Of a stretch of 51,120 nt of DNA, positions 24,022 to 33,323 are shown piece by piece. Location: the IMG/VR virus record IMGVR_UViG_3300003177_000007, positions 1-51,120 of that record; one strand, written 5' to 3'. How positions within the stretch are numbered: position 1 is the first letter of the stretch; every line of letters begins with the position of its first letter. The notes beneath the pieces are model-generated. The model did not search any database, was not told the DNA's origin, and worked only from the letters and a program-made list of their open reading frames with translations. This DNA comes from a virus. A program made the position numbers and the translations under genes.

Positions 24022-27000
24022 ATGAATGATGCATTACCTGAAGCGGATCCTGTTGTGGGGTCTGTTTCGTCTGCCCTGATAGCCGGGGGTCAGCCGTGGA
24101 TCCATATTCCGTTTACGAAGGCGGCTTGGGATTCCGAGTTTACTGATGGTGAAGTCCCGACATATTTCGGAAAATCTCTATCGATCACACCAGAGAGTAT
24201 AGAAATGCCCAATGAAGGATTATCCCTGCTTGGCTTGATCCGACCGACGATGGCAGAGCCGGCCTTGGTGTATAAGAGTGATGACAGCCTGACGTTTTAC
24301 CGTGCGGTGCTGGATGCCGAGTCTTCCATCCACGGGTATGCCGCCGTGCTCTACAAATCCGATCTGCTGCGAGTTTACATGGTTGATGCCATACCTATGC
24401 TGGATGACCTAATCAAGTCCGATACTGTTGATATGGTGTGCTCTGATGATGGTGATGGTCGTGCCACTTTCGCCATGTTGTCCGGGGGGGTGTCTAGGGG
24501 GGTGTCTGAGGGGGTGTCCGGGGGGGTGTCTGGAACTCTGGTTGTCTCGGACTACGATTTAGCCTCTGCACTCTGCGGGTGGGGGAAAGACCTGTTCAAG
24601 TCCGACCACGCTCCTATCCCGGCAGATGCCCGGTGGATTACCGTCCACCCGAATGGAGAGGGGAGCAAGGGAGTGGCAGTGCTGGTTCAACCGGCCAAGG
24701 ATAACTCTGGTGTGTTCCGGGTCATTGGCGGTGCCGGTGGCAAACTCAACATGTTAAAACTACGGGGCGTTAAATCTGTTGGGGAATACCAGAAGGACTC
24801 TGCCCGACGCGCAGGTGAGAAACGCCGGGCTAAAGCTGAACAGAAGCGGAAAGAGAAAGAGCTTGGGACGTATTACGAGAAGGAAGCAGCACGCAAGGAC
24901 ATCATAAAACAGCGCAAAAAGGCGCAGGATGAATTTGTGAAAATCGTGGCTAATTCTATGGGCTGGAAGCGTGCAGACATGGAGATTGACGTATCAGGGT
25001 TGTCTGAGGCCGCTACTAAAAAGGCACTGCGACGGAACCGCGCTGATTTACTGAAGCGTGCCAAGCAGGCTGTAGGGCAACAGCGTCAGCTACTGGTGGC
25101 TGATTCCGACCGTCGTGAGGCTGCTGGACTTGGTGTTGTCCCGTTGGGGTCTGGTGATGACGCGCTGTTGTCCGTCAGTGACTTGGATCCCGTTCATATT
25201 CCTGATACCTCCGGTGTATCGCCTGACTTCAAGGCGCGGGCAGAGGCACTTGGTCTGACTGATGAAAAGTTAGATGAACAGGTTTCCGAGATACAGGATA
25301 AGGACGAGGCCGGTGTAGCTGCTGCCGTGAAGCGTGGTGAAATTGCGGCGGGGATCCGGAAGGAGTTGGAGGGTGTGGATCGCCCCACGTTGTCTTTGCA
25401 GCTTGTTGATGCGAAGCGTTCCGTTTCTCTAATCAAGGCACAGAAACGGCTTGCGGCCATGGAGAAGCAGGCGCGGGAGGCGGTAAAATCTGTCGATTCG
25501 TCACTGAACGAACCGAAGGCTTTTGTGCTGTCCGTATCCGAGCCAACGGATGAAGAGGTGGCGGAGACAGTAAAAGCCGACCTTGCGACCGTTAAAGCGA
25601 AGGCTTTTCTTGCCGGGGTGGATGGTGCAGGTGGGGAAGATTCTGTCGTATCGCACATTACAGAGGGCGCGTATAACTCGATCAATGCTCTATCTCAGAC
25701 TGTAGGTGGTGGTTCGATGCTTGATCGTTCCGTTGTTGATGTTTTGGGTATCGCCGGGGCGGCGCAGGTGTTGTCGCACAGGCTGGCCAAGGATTACCCG
25801 GACAAGCTGGATGAAATTGCTTCCGGGCTGGAAGAGTACCATGTATCCCGATCCGGCGGGCTGGAAGACGAGTCGCTTGCGCGGGCAAAAGAATTGCAGG
25901 ACAAGGCGGCGGAGATAGAGGTTGGGGAGGCGGCGAATGCTTCCGATTTGGCCGTGGCCTCTGCAATGAACCACAAGCGCAAGCAATATTTAGCTGATGC
26001 GCGTCAGGTACTTGGTCAGGCACTTGGGGAAATGGAAGGTTCCGCATCTATGATCGCTGCGTTGCGCGGAAAGGATCCGGATTATGTTCAGGTGTCCCTT
26101 GGTCACGCCACGTTGAGTTCAGCGGTGAAGCAGCTATGGGCAATTGGATTGACCGATGCTGACTACAAGGTGTCCCGTGTTGCCGGTAACGTATTCGTAA
26201 ACATTCGCTCTTCCGGGATGGAGAAGCTGGCCACGCCGGTTGACCATGAGAATATGGAGCGCGTCGAGCGCAACCTATCGATCATGCGTGGCGACCAAGA
26301 CGAGGATGGCTGGTTACCAGAGGGCTTTGCCAACAGACCCGATCTGGGGCTTTCGCTTCAGCCGGGCGTGTGTTTGCCTTTAGCTGAACCATTCAACGCC
26401 ACTGCCGATGATTTAAGCGGCTCCTTGCGCGATTATATAGGATCCCGCACTGCCGACGGGGATAGGGCGGCTGATATTCTTTCTGATGTTCAGTCTGCCG
26501 ATTTTTTCTCCCGCGTTGGTAATGCCCGCACGAAAGAATACGCACAAGCACTTGATACCATCATTCCTACAAAGAGGGACGGGAAGTTGGTGCGTGTTGA
26601 GGATTTAGATCCTGTATTCAATCAGTACGCTGATGATTTCGTGAAGGGCAGGTGGGGCGGCACCCGGTCAACCATGGATCGGCAGACATTCTCCCCGGAC
26701 GCGGTTGCCCAAGACGCGCTGCACCGGGCTTTATCTGCTGATCCGACCGGCGTGTACGCATATTCACCTGTTGGTGATCTGGATGCGAAGGGGCAAAAGG
26801 CACTGCGCGACTGGTTCTACAAGAATGTTGCGAAGGAGAATCCCGATCAGGCAGCTGCGAGAGATAAGCTTGATAAGGTAATATCGGAAGAGCCGGAGCG
26901 GTTCTCTCACGATATGTTTGGAGATACGACTGAAAACCCCGTTTGGCGAGAATGGAAAACCACCCGGGATGAATTATCTGCAAACATTTCGGCATCTGGG

Positions 27001-29046
27001 TTGGACTGGAGCAAATACAAACACATCATGGGTGGGACTGGCCACGCTATCGAGTCCATTCAGGATATGGTGCGTTCCGGCATTTCTGAAAACTTTGCCA
27101 AGCAGTACAACACACTCAACCCGGATTCTCCGCTTCGTACAGGGAAGACTGTCATCAGGAACAACCTGAATCATTTGGATGCTGTTGATGCCGGTGCGCG
27201 AGAGGCACGGATAGGCAAGGAGCGGTCATTGATCGATTCTCTCCGTGAGCGAATCGGTGGTAAATATTCCGCTGGTTCTGTTGCCGGCAAGATTGCGGCG
27301 GCCAAAGCACAGGGGGCGGCGTTCAAGCAGGCACAGATGGGGTTCTTTTCCTCGGAGGAACATTCTGACAAGGTAGCTCCGATTTTGGGTGCCGATGAAC
27401 GCCATACGATTGGTCATGCTTCCGAAAACATGCTTGCCAAGATGATGGGGGTTGTGGGGAAGAAGTTTGAGCCCGGCAAACCTGTGCATTTGTTCCAGCC
27501 AACTATGTCTGGGAATGGTGGCATTGAACGGCAGCGTGCAATCAAGCTGATAGACCAGAACAAACGGGTGATCCTTGGTGCCGGTACCGGGAGTGGTAAA
27601 ACGGCCATTTCCCTTGGTGCGTTCTCTGATTTGTATTCCAAGGGCAAGGTGAAGAAGGGGCTGTTTGCGGTACCGTCGATTGTTCGTGGCCAGTTTGGTG
27701 CGGAGGCGTTGCGTTTTCTTAAAGCTGGAAAGTTTAATTGGGACGCTTCATCGAGCACGTATGAAGACCGTATGAAGTCGTACAAGGATCCAGACACTCA
27801 TTTTTCCGTGGTAACCCACCAGACACTCCGGGATGATCTTTACAAGATGGCTGCCGGGCAGGAAGGTGTGGAGACTGATGCTGTGCGGGAGAAGCTGGCC
27901 GGGCTATCGAAGACCGGGCGGGCGCAGTACATCAAGTCTGTTTTGGGGAAAGAGGGAATTGTTTTCGATTTTGTGGCGGCGGACGAAGCCCATGGCCTAC
28001 TGAACCGGGAGGGCAAGGAAGATTCCGGCATGTCGAATGCTATTGAGGGATTGACCGACAACGCCGAATATCTGGTGAGTTCATCTGCTGATCCGGTCAA
28101 GAATGATGCGAGCGAGGTGTTTTCTGCGCTTCAGAAGATGGACGGATCCCGGTACAATGATCGGTCGGCGTTTATGCGGCGGTATGGTGGTGATACCCCG
28201 GCGGCGAAGGCTGGCCTACAGCGTGAGCTTGCCCGCCACTTGTATGCGTTTTCCATCAATCCGAGCGTGAAAGTTAATCGTTCTGTGTTGACTGTGAAGC
28301 CATCTGATACGCAGAAGGCATCGCTGGAGGCTGTTGAGAAGCAGGCGGCGGCTATCCGGATTGGCAAGCTGTCTGGCAAGCTTGATCTGGCTGCATCGAA
28401 AGCTTTTGCCCCATCCATGTTTGAGGGCTCCACGCCAGAGCAGGAACAGGATATTGCAGCAAAGGTTGCTGAGTCGGTTGGCATAATGAAGCAGACAGCC
28501 ATCAACCGGGTACTGGATACTTCCCCTGCATCGGCGAAGCTGGCAAAAGTTGCCGAGTTGGCCAATTCCCACAAAGGCAAGCCCGGTGTGGTGTTTGCAC
28601 ACTCACTGGCTGCCGTTGAGAGCATCCGGGCGAGGCTGGAGGCTGACGGGCACCGGGTTGTTACTTTGACCGGGAAGGATTCCACCTCAGATAAGGATAT
28701 GAAGATTCGCCGGTTCAATCCAGATAAGGGCGATGCCGATGCGGATATTATTGTGAGCTCCGATGCCGGTGCCACGGGCGCGAACCTTCAGTCTGGCCAG
28801 TGGCTTGCTCAGTATGATATTCCCATGACTGCGATGGTTCACGCCCAGCGGCAGGGGCGAATAAACCGTATTGGCCAGAAGAATGAAGTTGACTTGTATG
28901 ATATTGAGTCGGATCATCCAAATGACCGCCGGGCAAAGAGCCGCCTTACCAACAAGTATGCTTTGCGTGACCTCTTGACCTCGCCGCTGGACGGTATTGA
29001 CGACTCAGGGCTTGCATATTATCTCAAGCAGTCAGGTGCTATATAA
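24022..29046 (+). CDS. Very large SNF2-type helicase polyvalent protein
   Basis: 1,674 residues. The N-terminal third has WITVHPNGEGSKGVAVLVQ and VIGGAGGKLN, a conserved block of phage polyvalent proteins, then a long coiled coil (about 250-700). The C-terminal third is a superfamily 2 helicase: GAGTGSGKTA near 1187, ADEAHGLL near 1319, SSSADP near 1357, VVFAHSLAAVES near 1530, and QRQGRINRIGQ (motif VI) near 1610. SNF2-type ATPases translocate on double-stranded DNA. Size and placement next to tagged virion genes recall P1 DarB, an injected protein that protects DNA from restriction; no methyltransferase domain is visible here. A G-rich repeat lies near codon 155. Confidence 0.8.
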   Translation: MNDALPEADPVVGSVSSALIAGGQPWIHIPFTKAAWDSEFTDGEVPTYFGKSLSITPESIEMPNEGLSLLGLIRPTMAEPALVYKSDDSLTFYRAVLDAESSIHGYAAVLYKSDLLRVYMVDAIPMLDDLIKSDTVDMVCSDDGDGRATFAMLSGGVSRGVSEGVSGGVSGTLVVSDYDLASALCGWGKDLFKSDHAPIPADARWITVHPNGEGSKGVAVLVQPAKDNSGVFRVIGGAGGKLNMLKLRGVKSVGEYQKDSARRAGEKRRAKAEQKRKEKELGTYYEKEAARKDIIKQRKKAQDEFVKIVANSMGWKRADMEIDVSGLSEAATKKALRRNRADLLKRAKQAVGQQRQLLVADSDRREAAGLGVVPLGSGDDALLSVSDLDPVHIPDTSGVSPDFKARAEALGLTDEKLDEQVSEIQDKDEAGVAAAVKRGEIAAGIRKELEGVDRPTLSLQLVDAKRSVSLIKAQKRLAAMEKQAREAVKSVDSSLNEPKAFVLSVSEPTDEEVAETVKADLATVKAKAFLAGVDGAGGEDSVVSHITEGAYNSINALSQTVGGGSMLDRSVVDVLGIAGAAQVLSHRLAKDYPDKLDEIASGLEEYHVSRSGGLEDESLARAKELQDKAAEIEVGEAANASDLAVASAMNHKRKQYLADARQVLGQALGEMEGSASMIAALRGKDPDYVQVSLGHATLSSAVKQLWAIGLTDADYKVSRVAGNVFVNIRSSGMEKLATPVDHENMERVERNLSIMRGDQDEDGWLPEGFANRPDLGLSLQPGVCLPLAEPFNATADDLSGSLRDYIGSRTADGDRAADILSDVQSADFFSRVGNARTKEYAQALDTIIPTKRDGKLVRVEDLDPVFNQYADDFVKGRWGGTRSTMDRQTFSPDAVAQDALHRALSADPTGVYAYSPVGDLDAKGQKALRDWFYKNVAKENPDQAAARDKLDKVISEEPERFSHDMFGDTTENPVWREWKTTRDELSANISASGLDWSKYKHIMGGTGHAIESIQDMVRSGISENFAKQYNTLNPDSPLRTGKTVIRNNLNHLDAVDAGAREARIGKERSLIDSLRERIGGKYSAGSVAGKIAAAKAQGAAFKQAQMGFFSSEEHSDKVAPILGADERHTIGHASENMLAKMMGVVGKKFEPGKPVHLFQPTMSGNGGIERQRAIKLIDQNKRVILGAGTGSGKTAISLGAFSDLYSKGKVKKGLFAVPSIVRGQFGAEALRFLKAGKFNWDASSSTYEDRMKSYKDPDTHFSVVTHQTLRDDLYKMAAGQEGVETDAVREKLAGLSKTGRAQYIKSVLGKEGIVFDFVAADEAHGLLNREGKEDSGMSNAIEGLTDNAEYLVSSSADPVKNDASEVFSALQKMDGSRYNDRSAFMRRYGGDTPAAKAGLQRELARHLYAFSINPSVKVNRSVLTVKPSDTQKASLEAVEKQAAAIRIGKLSGKLDLAASKAFAPSMFEGSTPEQEQDIAAKVAESVGIMKQTAINRVLDTSPASAKLAKVAELANSHKGKPGVVFAHSLAAVESIRARLEADGHRVVTLTGKDSTSDKDMKIRRFNPDKGDADADIIVSSDAGATGANLQSGQWLAQYDIPMTAMVHAQRQGRINRIGQKNEVDLYDIESDHPNDRRAKSRLTNKYALRDLLTSPLDGIDDSGLAYYLKQSGAI
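24484..24526 (+). other. Four-run G tract, predicted G-quadruplex in the helicase gene
   Basis: Runs of 7, 6, 5 and 7 G are separated by loops of 6, 7 and 5 bases (TGTCTA, TGTCTGA, TGTCC). They encode a GVS repeat. The pattern satisfies G3+N1-7 four times over on the coding strand, so both DNA and mRNA could fold. Confidence 0.7.
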
Positions 29047-29056
29047 GGAGAGAATG

Positions 29057-29212
29057 ATGGCAAAACGTAAACCACCACGGATAAGCACGGCAGAAAAATC
29101 AAGACGGAAGGCTGAAAAGCTACGAATTGCAACCCGGATGTATGCGCTCGCCGGTGATCCGGATAGAAAAGAGGAATTTGAGGCATTGCGCCAAAAGTGG
29201 ATCGATCTATGA
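29057..29212 (+). CDS. Small basic protein, unknown
   Basis: 51 residues. AAGGAG at 29045 is six bases from ATG 29057, preferred over ATG 29054. The N-terminal half is Lys/Arg-rich (AKRKPPRISTAEKSRRKAEK), the rest helical. Follows the helicase by ten bases and overlaps the next gene as ATGA. Unknown role. Confidence 0.5.
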   Translation: MAKRKPPRISTAEKSRRKAEKLRIATRMYALAGDPDRKEEFEALRQKWIDL

Positions 29213-29433
29213 GTCCGGGAGAAATCCGTGACCTTCTTGGCGTGAATGCGCAGAGCGAGGCGCGGGCAAAGAAGCAGGATGCTATCTTGATGGAAACGCG
29301 GGATGCTCTGGCCAAGGGTACTGATTCAGTGCTGGCTGGCATTACACCAGCCGATGCGCTGTTGGATCCGGGCAAAGCTTCAGCGTATGCACATCACATT
29401 GAGGGGCGGGCTAAGTTACATTTGCTGGACTAG
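29209..29433 (+). CDS. Small helical protein, unknown
   Basis: 74 residues from ATG 29209 in an ATGA overlap. The sequence is helical throughout (GEIRDLLGVNAQSEARAKKQ, ETRDALAKGTDSVLAG). Last gene of the plus-strand unit before the convergent minus-strand genes. Family not recognised. Confidence 0.5.
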   Translation: MSPGEIRDLLGVNAQSEARAKKQDAILMETRDALAKGTDSVLAGITPADALLDPGKASAYAHHIEGRAKLHLLD

Positions 29434-29458
29434 ATTGTATGGTGTTTCTTTGTGCGCC

Positions 29459-29731
29459 TTACACGTCCATCCACTGAATTTCTTTCTGTAGTAGATCTGG
29501 GTCTTTATTTAAACGCCTTACAAGCTTATCCACTGAATTTCCATCTGTAGATATGGTTTTTTTCTTCTTATCGCTGACCAAATCGGATAATACAAGCGAT
29601 GCCAATAGGGAGTATTGATACCCCATGTCTCCATCGTTGCAAATTATTCGTTTTTTAGCGATGCCGGCCAACCATAATGCCGCGTTAATTCTTTCGGCGC
29701 GTGTTATCTCTTTATCTATTTTGCTCATCAT
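29459..29731 (-). CDS. Small protein, unknown (minus operon)
   Basis: 90 residues starting at one of two adjacent ATGs (29731 or 29728) behind GGAG; the longer frame to 29767 overlaps the neighbour without a ribosome site. Helical N-terminus (DKEITRAERINAALWLAGIA), then MGYQYSLLASLVLSDLV, and a charged tail. Last gene of a four-gene minus operon starting at the promoter near 30396-30424. Unknown function. Confidence 0.5.
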   Translation of the reverse strand: MMSKIDKEITRAERINAALWLAGIAKKRIICNDGDMGYQYSLLASLVLSDLVSDKKKKTISTDGNSVDKLVRRLNKDPDLLQKEIQWMDV

Positions 29732-29987
29732 TATCTCCATGTTGTTTCCGTCGCATCTGCTCTTCAAGTTTCAACCGGTGTTCGACGTAGTCACCGTTCG
29801 GCCTTACGCCCAGATGGATGGTTTTGTTTGGTATCAATTGCACCTTTGAGTCTGGCGTTATGCATTCCGCAGGGTTTACTTCATAAAGCCGGGTGAGTTT
29901 CTGGTGGTCGATATAGTGCCGGTCACCATCGAATACCGATGTAACGAAACCCGGAATGATCTTGTATATCTTGCGCGGTATTTTCAT
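29712..29987 (-). CDS. Small basic protein, unknown (minus operon)
   Basis: 91 residues from ATG 29987, chosen because GGAG precedes it; an upstream in-frame ATG at 30026 overlaps the previous stop (TAATG) and is the alternative. Beta-rich (IPGFVTSVFDGDRHYID, KVQLIPNKTIHLGV) with a basic C-terminal helix. No family recognised. Confidence 0.5.
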   Translation of the reverse strand: MKIPRKIYKIIPGFVTSVFDGDRHYIDHQKLTRLYEVNPAECITPDSKVQLIPNKTIHLGVRPNGDYVEHRLKLEEQMRRKQHGDNDEQNR

Positions 29988-30025
29988 GCCAGACTCCTTC
30001 GCTGTTGTTGGCCTATCATTCACCA

Positions 30026-30208
30026 TTACGTCAGCTGCTTCTTTATACCTTCGAGAATTGATATCGTATCAAGAAGCATAATGTAATCGCTGCAATTATG
30101 TTTTCCAGATAGGTACCTCCGAATGGCGGCGATATTTTTTTCAATATCTTCTTTGCCGGGCACCGGTGAATGATTGCTGCCGGTGGCCAGATCGACATAC
30201 GCACTCAT
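30026..30208 (-). CDS. Small protein, unknown (minus operon)
   Basis: 60 residues; starts in an ATGA overlap with the upstream membrane ORF. Helical (EKNIAAIRRYLSGKHN, DYIMLLDTISILEGIKKQL). It carries one half of the TACC-N5-GGTA operator inside its coding sequence near 30106, probably by chance. Unknown function. Confidence 0.45.
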   Translation of the reverse strand: MSAYVDLATGSNHSPVPGKEDIEKNIAAIRRYLSGKHNCSDYIMLLDTISILEGIKKQLT

Positions 30209-30369
30209 GTTCGACCTAATATTGCGTACAAGAACACAATCACTGCGAGCGCATAGCAGACGAACTGGGTATTTTCTGCGCCGATCCCTTCTCTTTTTGG
30301 TACTGTGTTCCCGGCGATGCCAAGTATTACAGCGATAATAATGTATAGAAGTACGGTAATTTCACCCAT
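30205..30369 (-). CDS. Small two-helix membrane protein
   Basis: 54 residues from ATG 30369 behind AAGGAGAA. Two membrane segments: ITVLLYIIIAVILGIAG near the N-terminus and FVCYALAVIVFLYAILG near the C-terminus, joined by a charged loop (KREGIGAEN). First gene of the minus operon. Holin-like in size and topology but not recognisable as a known holin. Confidence 0.5.
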   Translation of the reverse strand: MGEITVLLYIIIAVILGIAGNTVPKREGIGAENTQFVCYALAVIVFLYAILGRT

Positions 30370-30395
30370 GAAAATTCTCCTTGTTTATTGGAGTC

Positions 30396-30424
30396 ACAGT
30401 ACCCGATAGGTATTCTTTCGTCCA
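30396..30424 (-). promoter_or_regulatory. Promoter with TACC-N5-GGTA operator, copy 3 (minus)
   Basis: On the minus strand TGGACG, 17 bases, TACTGT. The operator TACC-TATCG-GGTA (30400-30412) lies in the spacer and overlaps the -10 box. Drives the small minus operon; divergent to the GTCGTGAC motif at 30448. Confidence 0.62.
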
Positions 30425-30447
30425 CACCTGCATATTCCTTTTGTTCA

Positions 30448-30455
30448 GTCGTGAC
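30448..30455 (+). promoter_or_regulatory. Putative late promoter motif GTCGTGAC, copy 4
   Basis: GTCGTGAC followed by TAAAAGATTG. The longest leader of the set, 107 bases to the ATG at 30563. No other feature seen in the leader apart from the ribosome site. Confidence 0.55.
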
Positions 30456-30562
30456 TAAAAGATTGCCCAGCATTCGTTATATATAAAACAATAGACACAT
30501 TTACACCATCGGAGCCAAAGTCTTATTCTGGGCTGCGAATTGTGAATAAGCAGGAGATAATT

Positions 30563-30895
30563 ATGACCGATATAGGCACGTCAGGTAATGGTAACAAGAC
30601 GATTCAAGCGGCATACGGGCCGCCAAGTGGATCGACAGTGACGATCACAACTGCTGCTGCTGCAACTGCAAAGACGGCGGCAGTAATTGACGCTTCGAAT
30701 AGCAAACTGTGCAGAATAGTATCCCCCGTTGCAGTGAGACTTGCCTTTGATACTTTTGCAACGGTAACTGCTGCTGCGTCAGACATGCCGTTACAGGCCG
30801 ACAAAGAGGAATACTTCATGGTTAAGGCTGGGCATGGTATTGCTGCTTATGATGCAGGCGCAGGGGCGGCTGTTGTTGAAATAACAAAGATGTAA
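30563..30895 (+). CDS. Small Ala-rich virion protein, decoration/fibre-like
   Basis: 110 residues from ATG 30563 (GCAGGAG upstream); the longer frame starts with a GTG lacking a site. The composition (TITTAAAATAKTAAVIDAS, VAVRLAFDTFATVTAAAS) and beta pattern resemble small capsid decoration or fibre-base proteins. It is under a late-type promoter and starts the fibre-like block. Specific role unknown. Confidence 0.45.
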   Translation: MTDIGTSGNGNKTIQAAYGPPSGSTVTITTAAAATAKTAAVIDASNSKLCRIVSPVAVRLAFDTFATVTAAASDMPLQADKEEYFMVKAGHGIAAYDAGAGAAVVEITKM

Positions 30896-30905
30896 TGATG
30901 CTGTA

Positions 30906-31064
30906 ATGGCTATTTCAAAAGAACAAGAGATAAATGACCTGACGTTAAAGGCAACTACTGCCTTAACGGAAGAGAGTGAGATTCAAGAAGCTGGCGGCGG
31001 CATTTTCAAGAAATCCACGCTCACCGCCATTGAGCGAACAGCCAACAAAGGTGTTACATCTTGA
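30906..31064 (+). CDS. Short protein linked to the fibre-like block
   Basis: 52 residues between the Ala-rich gene and the large beta protein. Hydrophilic and helical (SKEQEINDLTLKATTALTEE) with a GGGIFKKS turn. Short peptides of this kind often precede fibre genes; no domain recognised. Confidence 0.45.
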   Translation: MAISKEQEINDLTLKATTALTEESEIQEAGGGIFKKSTLTAIERTANKGVTS

Positions 31065-31085
31065 GAGGCTTGCAGGGGTGAAATA

Positions 31086-32837
31086 ATGCTAAATAGAGTT
31101 GGTTTTTTTGGAAAAATTGGTGGTATTGGAGGTGGTATCATTGCCTCCCTCCGCGCCATCTTCAACGTCAATATTCTCACACTCACTGACACCATCCAAG
31201 GCCAAGTGGCGGAGGCTATCTCTGTCACAGGGCGCACAATAGAGCAGTACAACGGTGTGCTTGTGCCGCTTGGTGCTAGTGAAGTGCATGTGCAGCGTGG
31301 GCGTAGAGTGGAGAATCTAACTAGTTCCGCCACTGACTTCACAGCATGGAAAAACGGTACAGGAGCTACACATACGGCTAATAGCGTGACAATGATTGCA
31401 GATAAGAACAGTCGCATATACAAGCCCTTTACCTTTGTGTCTGGAGACCTTGTCATACAGTTCAAGTTTCCTGCTAGTGAAGCTGGGAAGGTTGTGCGTA
31501 TATCCTTATGGGCTTCAGGACTAGATGGTTTAACAACAGGAGCCAGCCCTGACATAACGATACCGTCTTCTGGGTTCATACAAGCTCGATACAACGGAGT
31601 AACTTCGGTATCAAACTTTGGCATAACTAACTCAACCGCGGGACTTGCCCAAACAGTCCAATTAGAGGCTAGTGGCATAGTAGACGTAACAGGCATGCAA
31701 CCATCCTACGTCCCTGAGTATGTGCCCAATCTAGGCTCTGGTACGGCTGTACAAGTATTCGACACCACCAGCGGCAACACCGTAGATGCGAACAACATCG
31801 TAACAGAAGCAGCAGGCGACCCATTACACCCCTCTGAAATCATCCTTGGTGATAAGCAGTATGTGAGTAAGGAAGCATGGAGTGCTAAAGCATGGCCTGC
31901 TGGCAGCGAGTGTGAGCATGGAGGCTATTGGTATAGCACAGTGGCAGGTGGCACAGACGTTACGTTTGGCAGTGCTGTTACATGGGTGCAGCAGGGCATA
32001 TACAATCGTGCGTTCGGTGCGCTTAGTGAGGATATTGCTACTAATCAATTTCTGCAATCTGATACTCCAGCTACGCAAACTATTACCCTTTCAGTCGGTA
32101 AGCATATATTATGGCTCGATGGTATATCAGGTGATTCAATCACTACGGCAGCAGGTACGGCAGTCGGTACAGGCTTTGGTGTAGCGGATATAACGGCTGA
32201 CAACGGGGTTGATATTACCACTGCTGGTACAGTTACTTATACAGTGGCAGGCGCACCGATTCGGGCACAGGCAGAGGATGGCACATACCGCACCTCATAT
32301 ATCCCAACCACCACAACACCACTAACCCGCACAGAAGGCTTAGGCGCATACAAGTGGCTATTAGCTGGCTCGCAGATTAAGACATCTGGCACGTTTACGC
32401 TGGCTTTGGGGTGGGTTCCTAGTTTTGGTAGTAATGACTTAGTTTCCGCTACGCGATCTATTCTAGGGTTTAATACAGGCTCACTAGGAGTGTTGTACCA
32501 GAGTTTAGTAGTGAATATAACTTCATACGATGGGACTGGATCTGTAGCCATAGGGCAGATGGCGTGGTCGCCATCTGATTGTATCAACTATGTAATAACT
32601 GTGAATAGCACAGCGTTAGCAATCAATGATACGCCTGCAAACACTATATCGCTTGCTGTTGCAAACATGACAAGAGGTGAGGTTTATTCCAGCACTAATG
32701 CCCTATACGATGGAGCGTTCAATGCGGCAACATATCTTCAATTTCTAGCTACTCTTGGCGGCAATAACAGTGCGTTCAGATTTCTGCGACAGTTCGATAC
32801 CTGCCTTAGCAATGCTGATCGTAACCTGATTAAGTAG
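31086..32837 (+). CDS. Large beta-rich surface protein, probable fibre or head spike
   Basis: 583 residues behind GGGGTGA. After a Gly/Ile-rich start (GFFGKIGGIGGGIIASL), the protein is almost entirely beta, Thr/Ser/Gly-rich, with lectin-like segments (FTFVSGDLVIQFKFP; GTFTLALGWVPSFGS) suggesting one or two concanavalin-like carbohydrate-binding domains. Middle repeats such as ITTAAGTAVGTGF look like fibre stalk. It probably binds a host surface glycan or decorates the capsid. By eye, codons such as ACA, GCA and CTA are more frequent than in flanking genes, hinting at separate acquisition. Confidence 0.55.
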   Translation: MLNRVGFFGKIGGIGGGIIASLRAIFNVNILTLTDTIQGQVAEAISVTGRTIEQYNGVLVPLGASEVHVQRGRRVENLTSSATDFTAWKNGTGATHTANSVTMIADKNSRIYKPFTFVSGDLVIQFKFPASEAGKVVRISLWASGLDGLTTGASPDITIPSSGFIQARYNGVTSVSNFGITNSTAGLAQTVQLEASGIVDVTGMQPSYVPEYVPNLGSGTAVQVFDTTSGNTVDANNIVTEAAGDPLHPSEIILGDKQYVSKEAWSAKAWPAGSECEHGGYWYSTVAGGTDVTFGSAVTWVQQGIYNRAFGALSEDIATNQFLQSDTPATQTITLSVGKHILWLDGISGDSITTAAGTAVGTGFGVADITADNGVDITTAGTVTYTVAGAPIRAQAEDGTYRTSYIPTTTTPLTRTEGLGAYKWLLAGSQIKTSGTFTLALGWVPSFGSNDLVSATRSILGFNTGSLGVLYQSLVVNITSYDGTGSVAIGQMAWSPSDCINYVITVNSTALAINDTPANTISLAVANMTRGEVYSSTNALYDGAFNAATYLQFLATLGGNNSAFRFLRQFDTCLSNADRNLIK

Positions 32838-32846
32838 GAGACTGAT

Positions 32847-33323
32847 ATGCCAATACAACAAAATATTGACTCTGTAACAGGCCTCCCAGTTAAGCCTCCA
32901 TCATACATCAGGGACATTATCACACACTCACCTGACATCACCAAGCTGCTGGCAGAAGTGGAAGCTAAGATGCCAGAGTATCTGATACGCTCTGAGCCAA
33001 CCGCTGCCGCCCTTAAAGCTAATCCGAAGGCATTAGGTAAGCCGATTGGCTTTCGCCTTGTTAAGACACCAACAATGCGGCGCGGTAATGAAACACTATC
33101 CGTTGTCCGCTGTACTGCTGATGAGGTGAAGCTGCTTGCATCGCTCAAGTCTATCACAGTGCTTGCTGATGCTAATTACGAAGAAGACCCGTTTGCTTTG
33201 TTATCAGCTAACGGCAAGAAGATAATTAAGCGGATTGTCTGCCAGTCTGTTACAACAACCATGCCTGATGGCACTACTGTGACGACCACGCCAGATATGA
33301 GATTCGGAGGCTTTGCTAAATGA
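32847..33323 (+). CDS. Unknown protein downstream of the fibre-like gene
   Basis: 158 residues behind TAGGAG. Mixed alpha/beta (SPDITKLLAEVEAKMPEYL, KPIGFRLVKTPTMRRG, TTTMPDGTTVTTTPD). A fibre assembly or attachment role fits the position; no family recognised. Its stop overlaps the next short ORF as ATGA. Confidence 0.5.
   Translation: MPIQQNIDSVTGLPVKPPSYIRDIITHSPDITKLLAEVEAKMPEYLIRSEPTAAALKANPKALGKPIGFRLVKTPTMRRGNETLSVVRCTADEVKLLASLKSITVLADANYEEDPFALLSANGKKIIKRIVCQSVTTTMPDGTTVTTTPDMRFGGFAK

Noticed and set aside
25194-25685. 163-residue minus-strand ORF inside the helicase gene
   Set aside because: Ser/Ala/Thr-rich shadow of the coiled-coil region.
28131-28775. 214-residue minus-strand ORF inside the helicase gene
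   Set aside because: Antisense shadow of conserved helicase motifs; low-complexity Ser/Ala sequence.
30983-31696. 237-residue minus-strand ORF opposite the fibre-like gene
   Set aside because: Antisense shadow of a long beta-rich gene with a good ribosome site; no recognisable domain.
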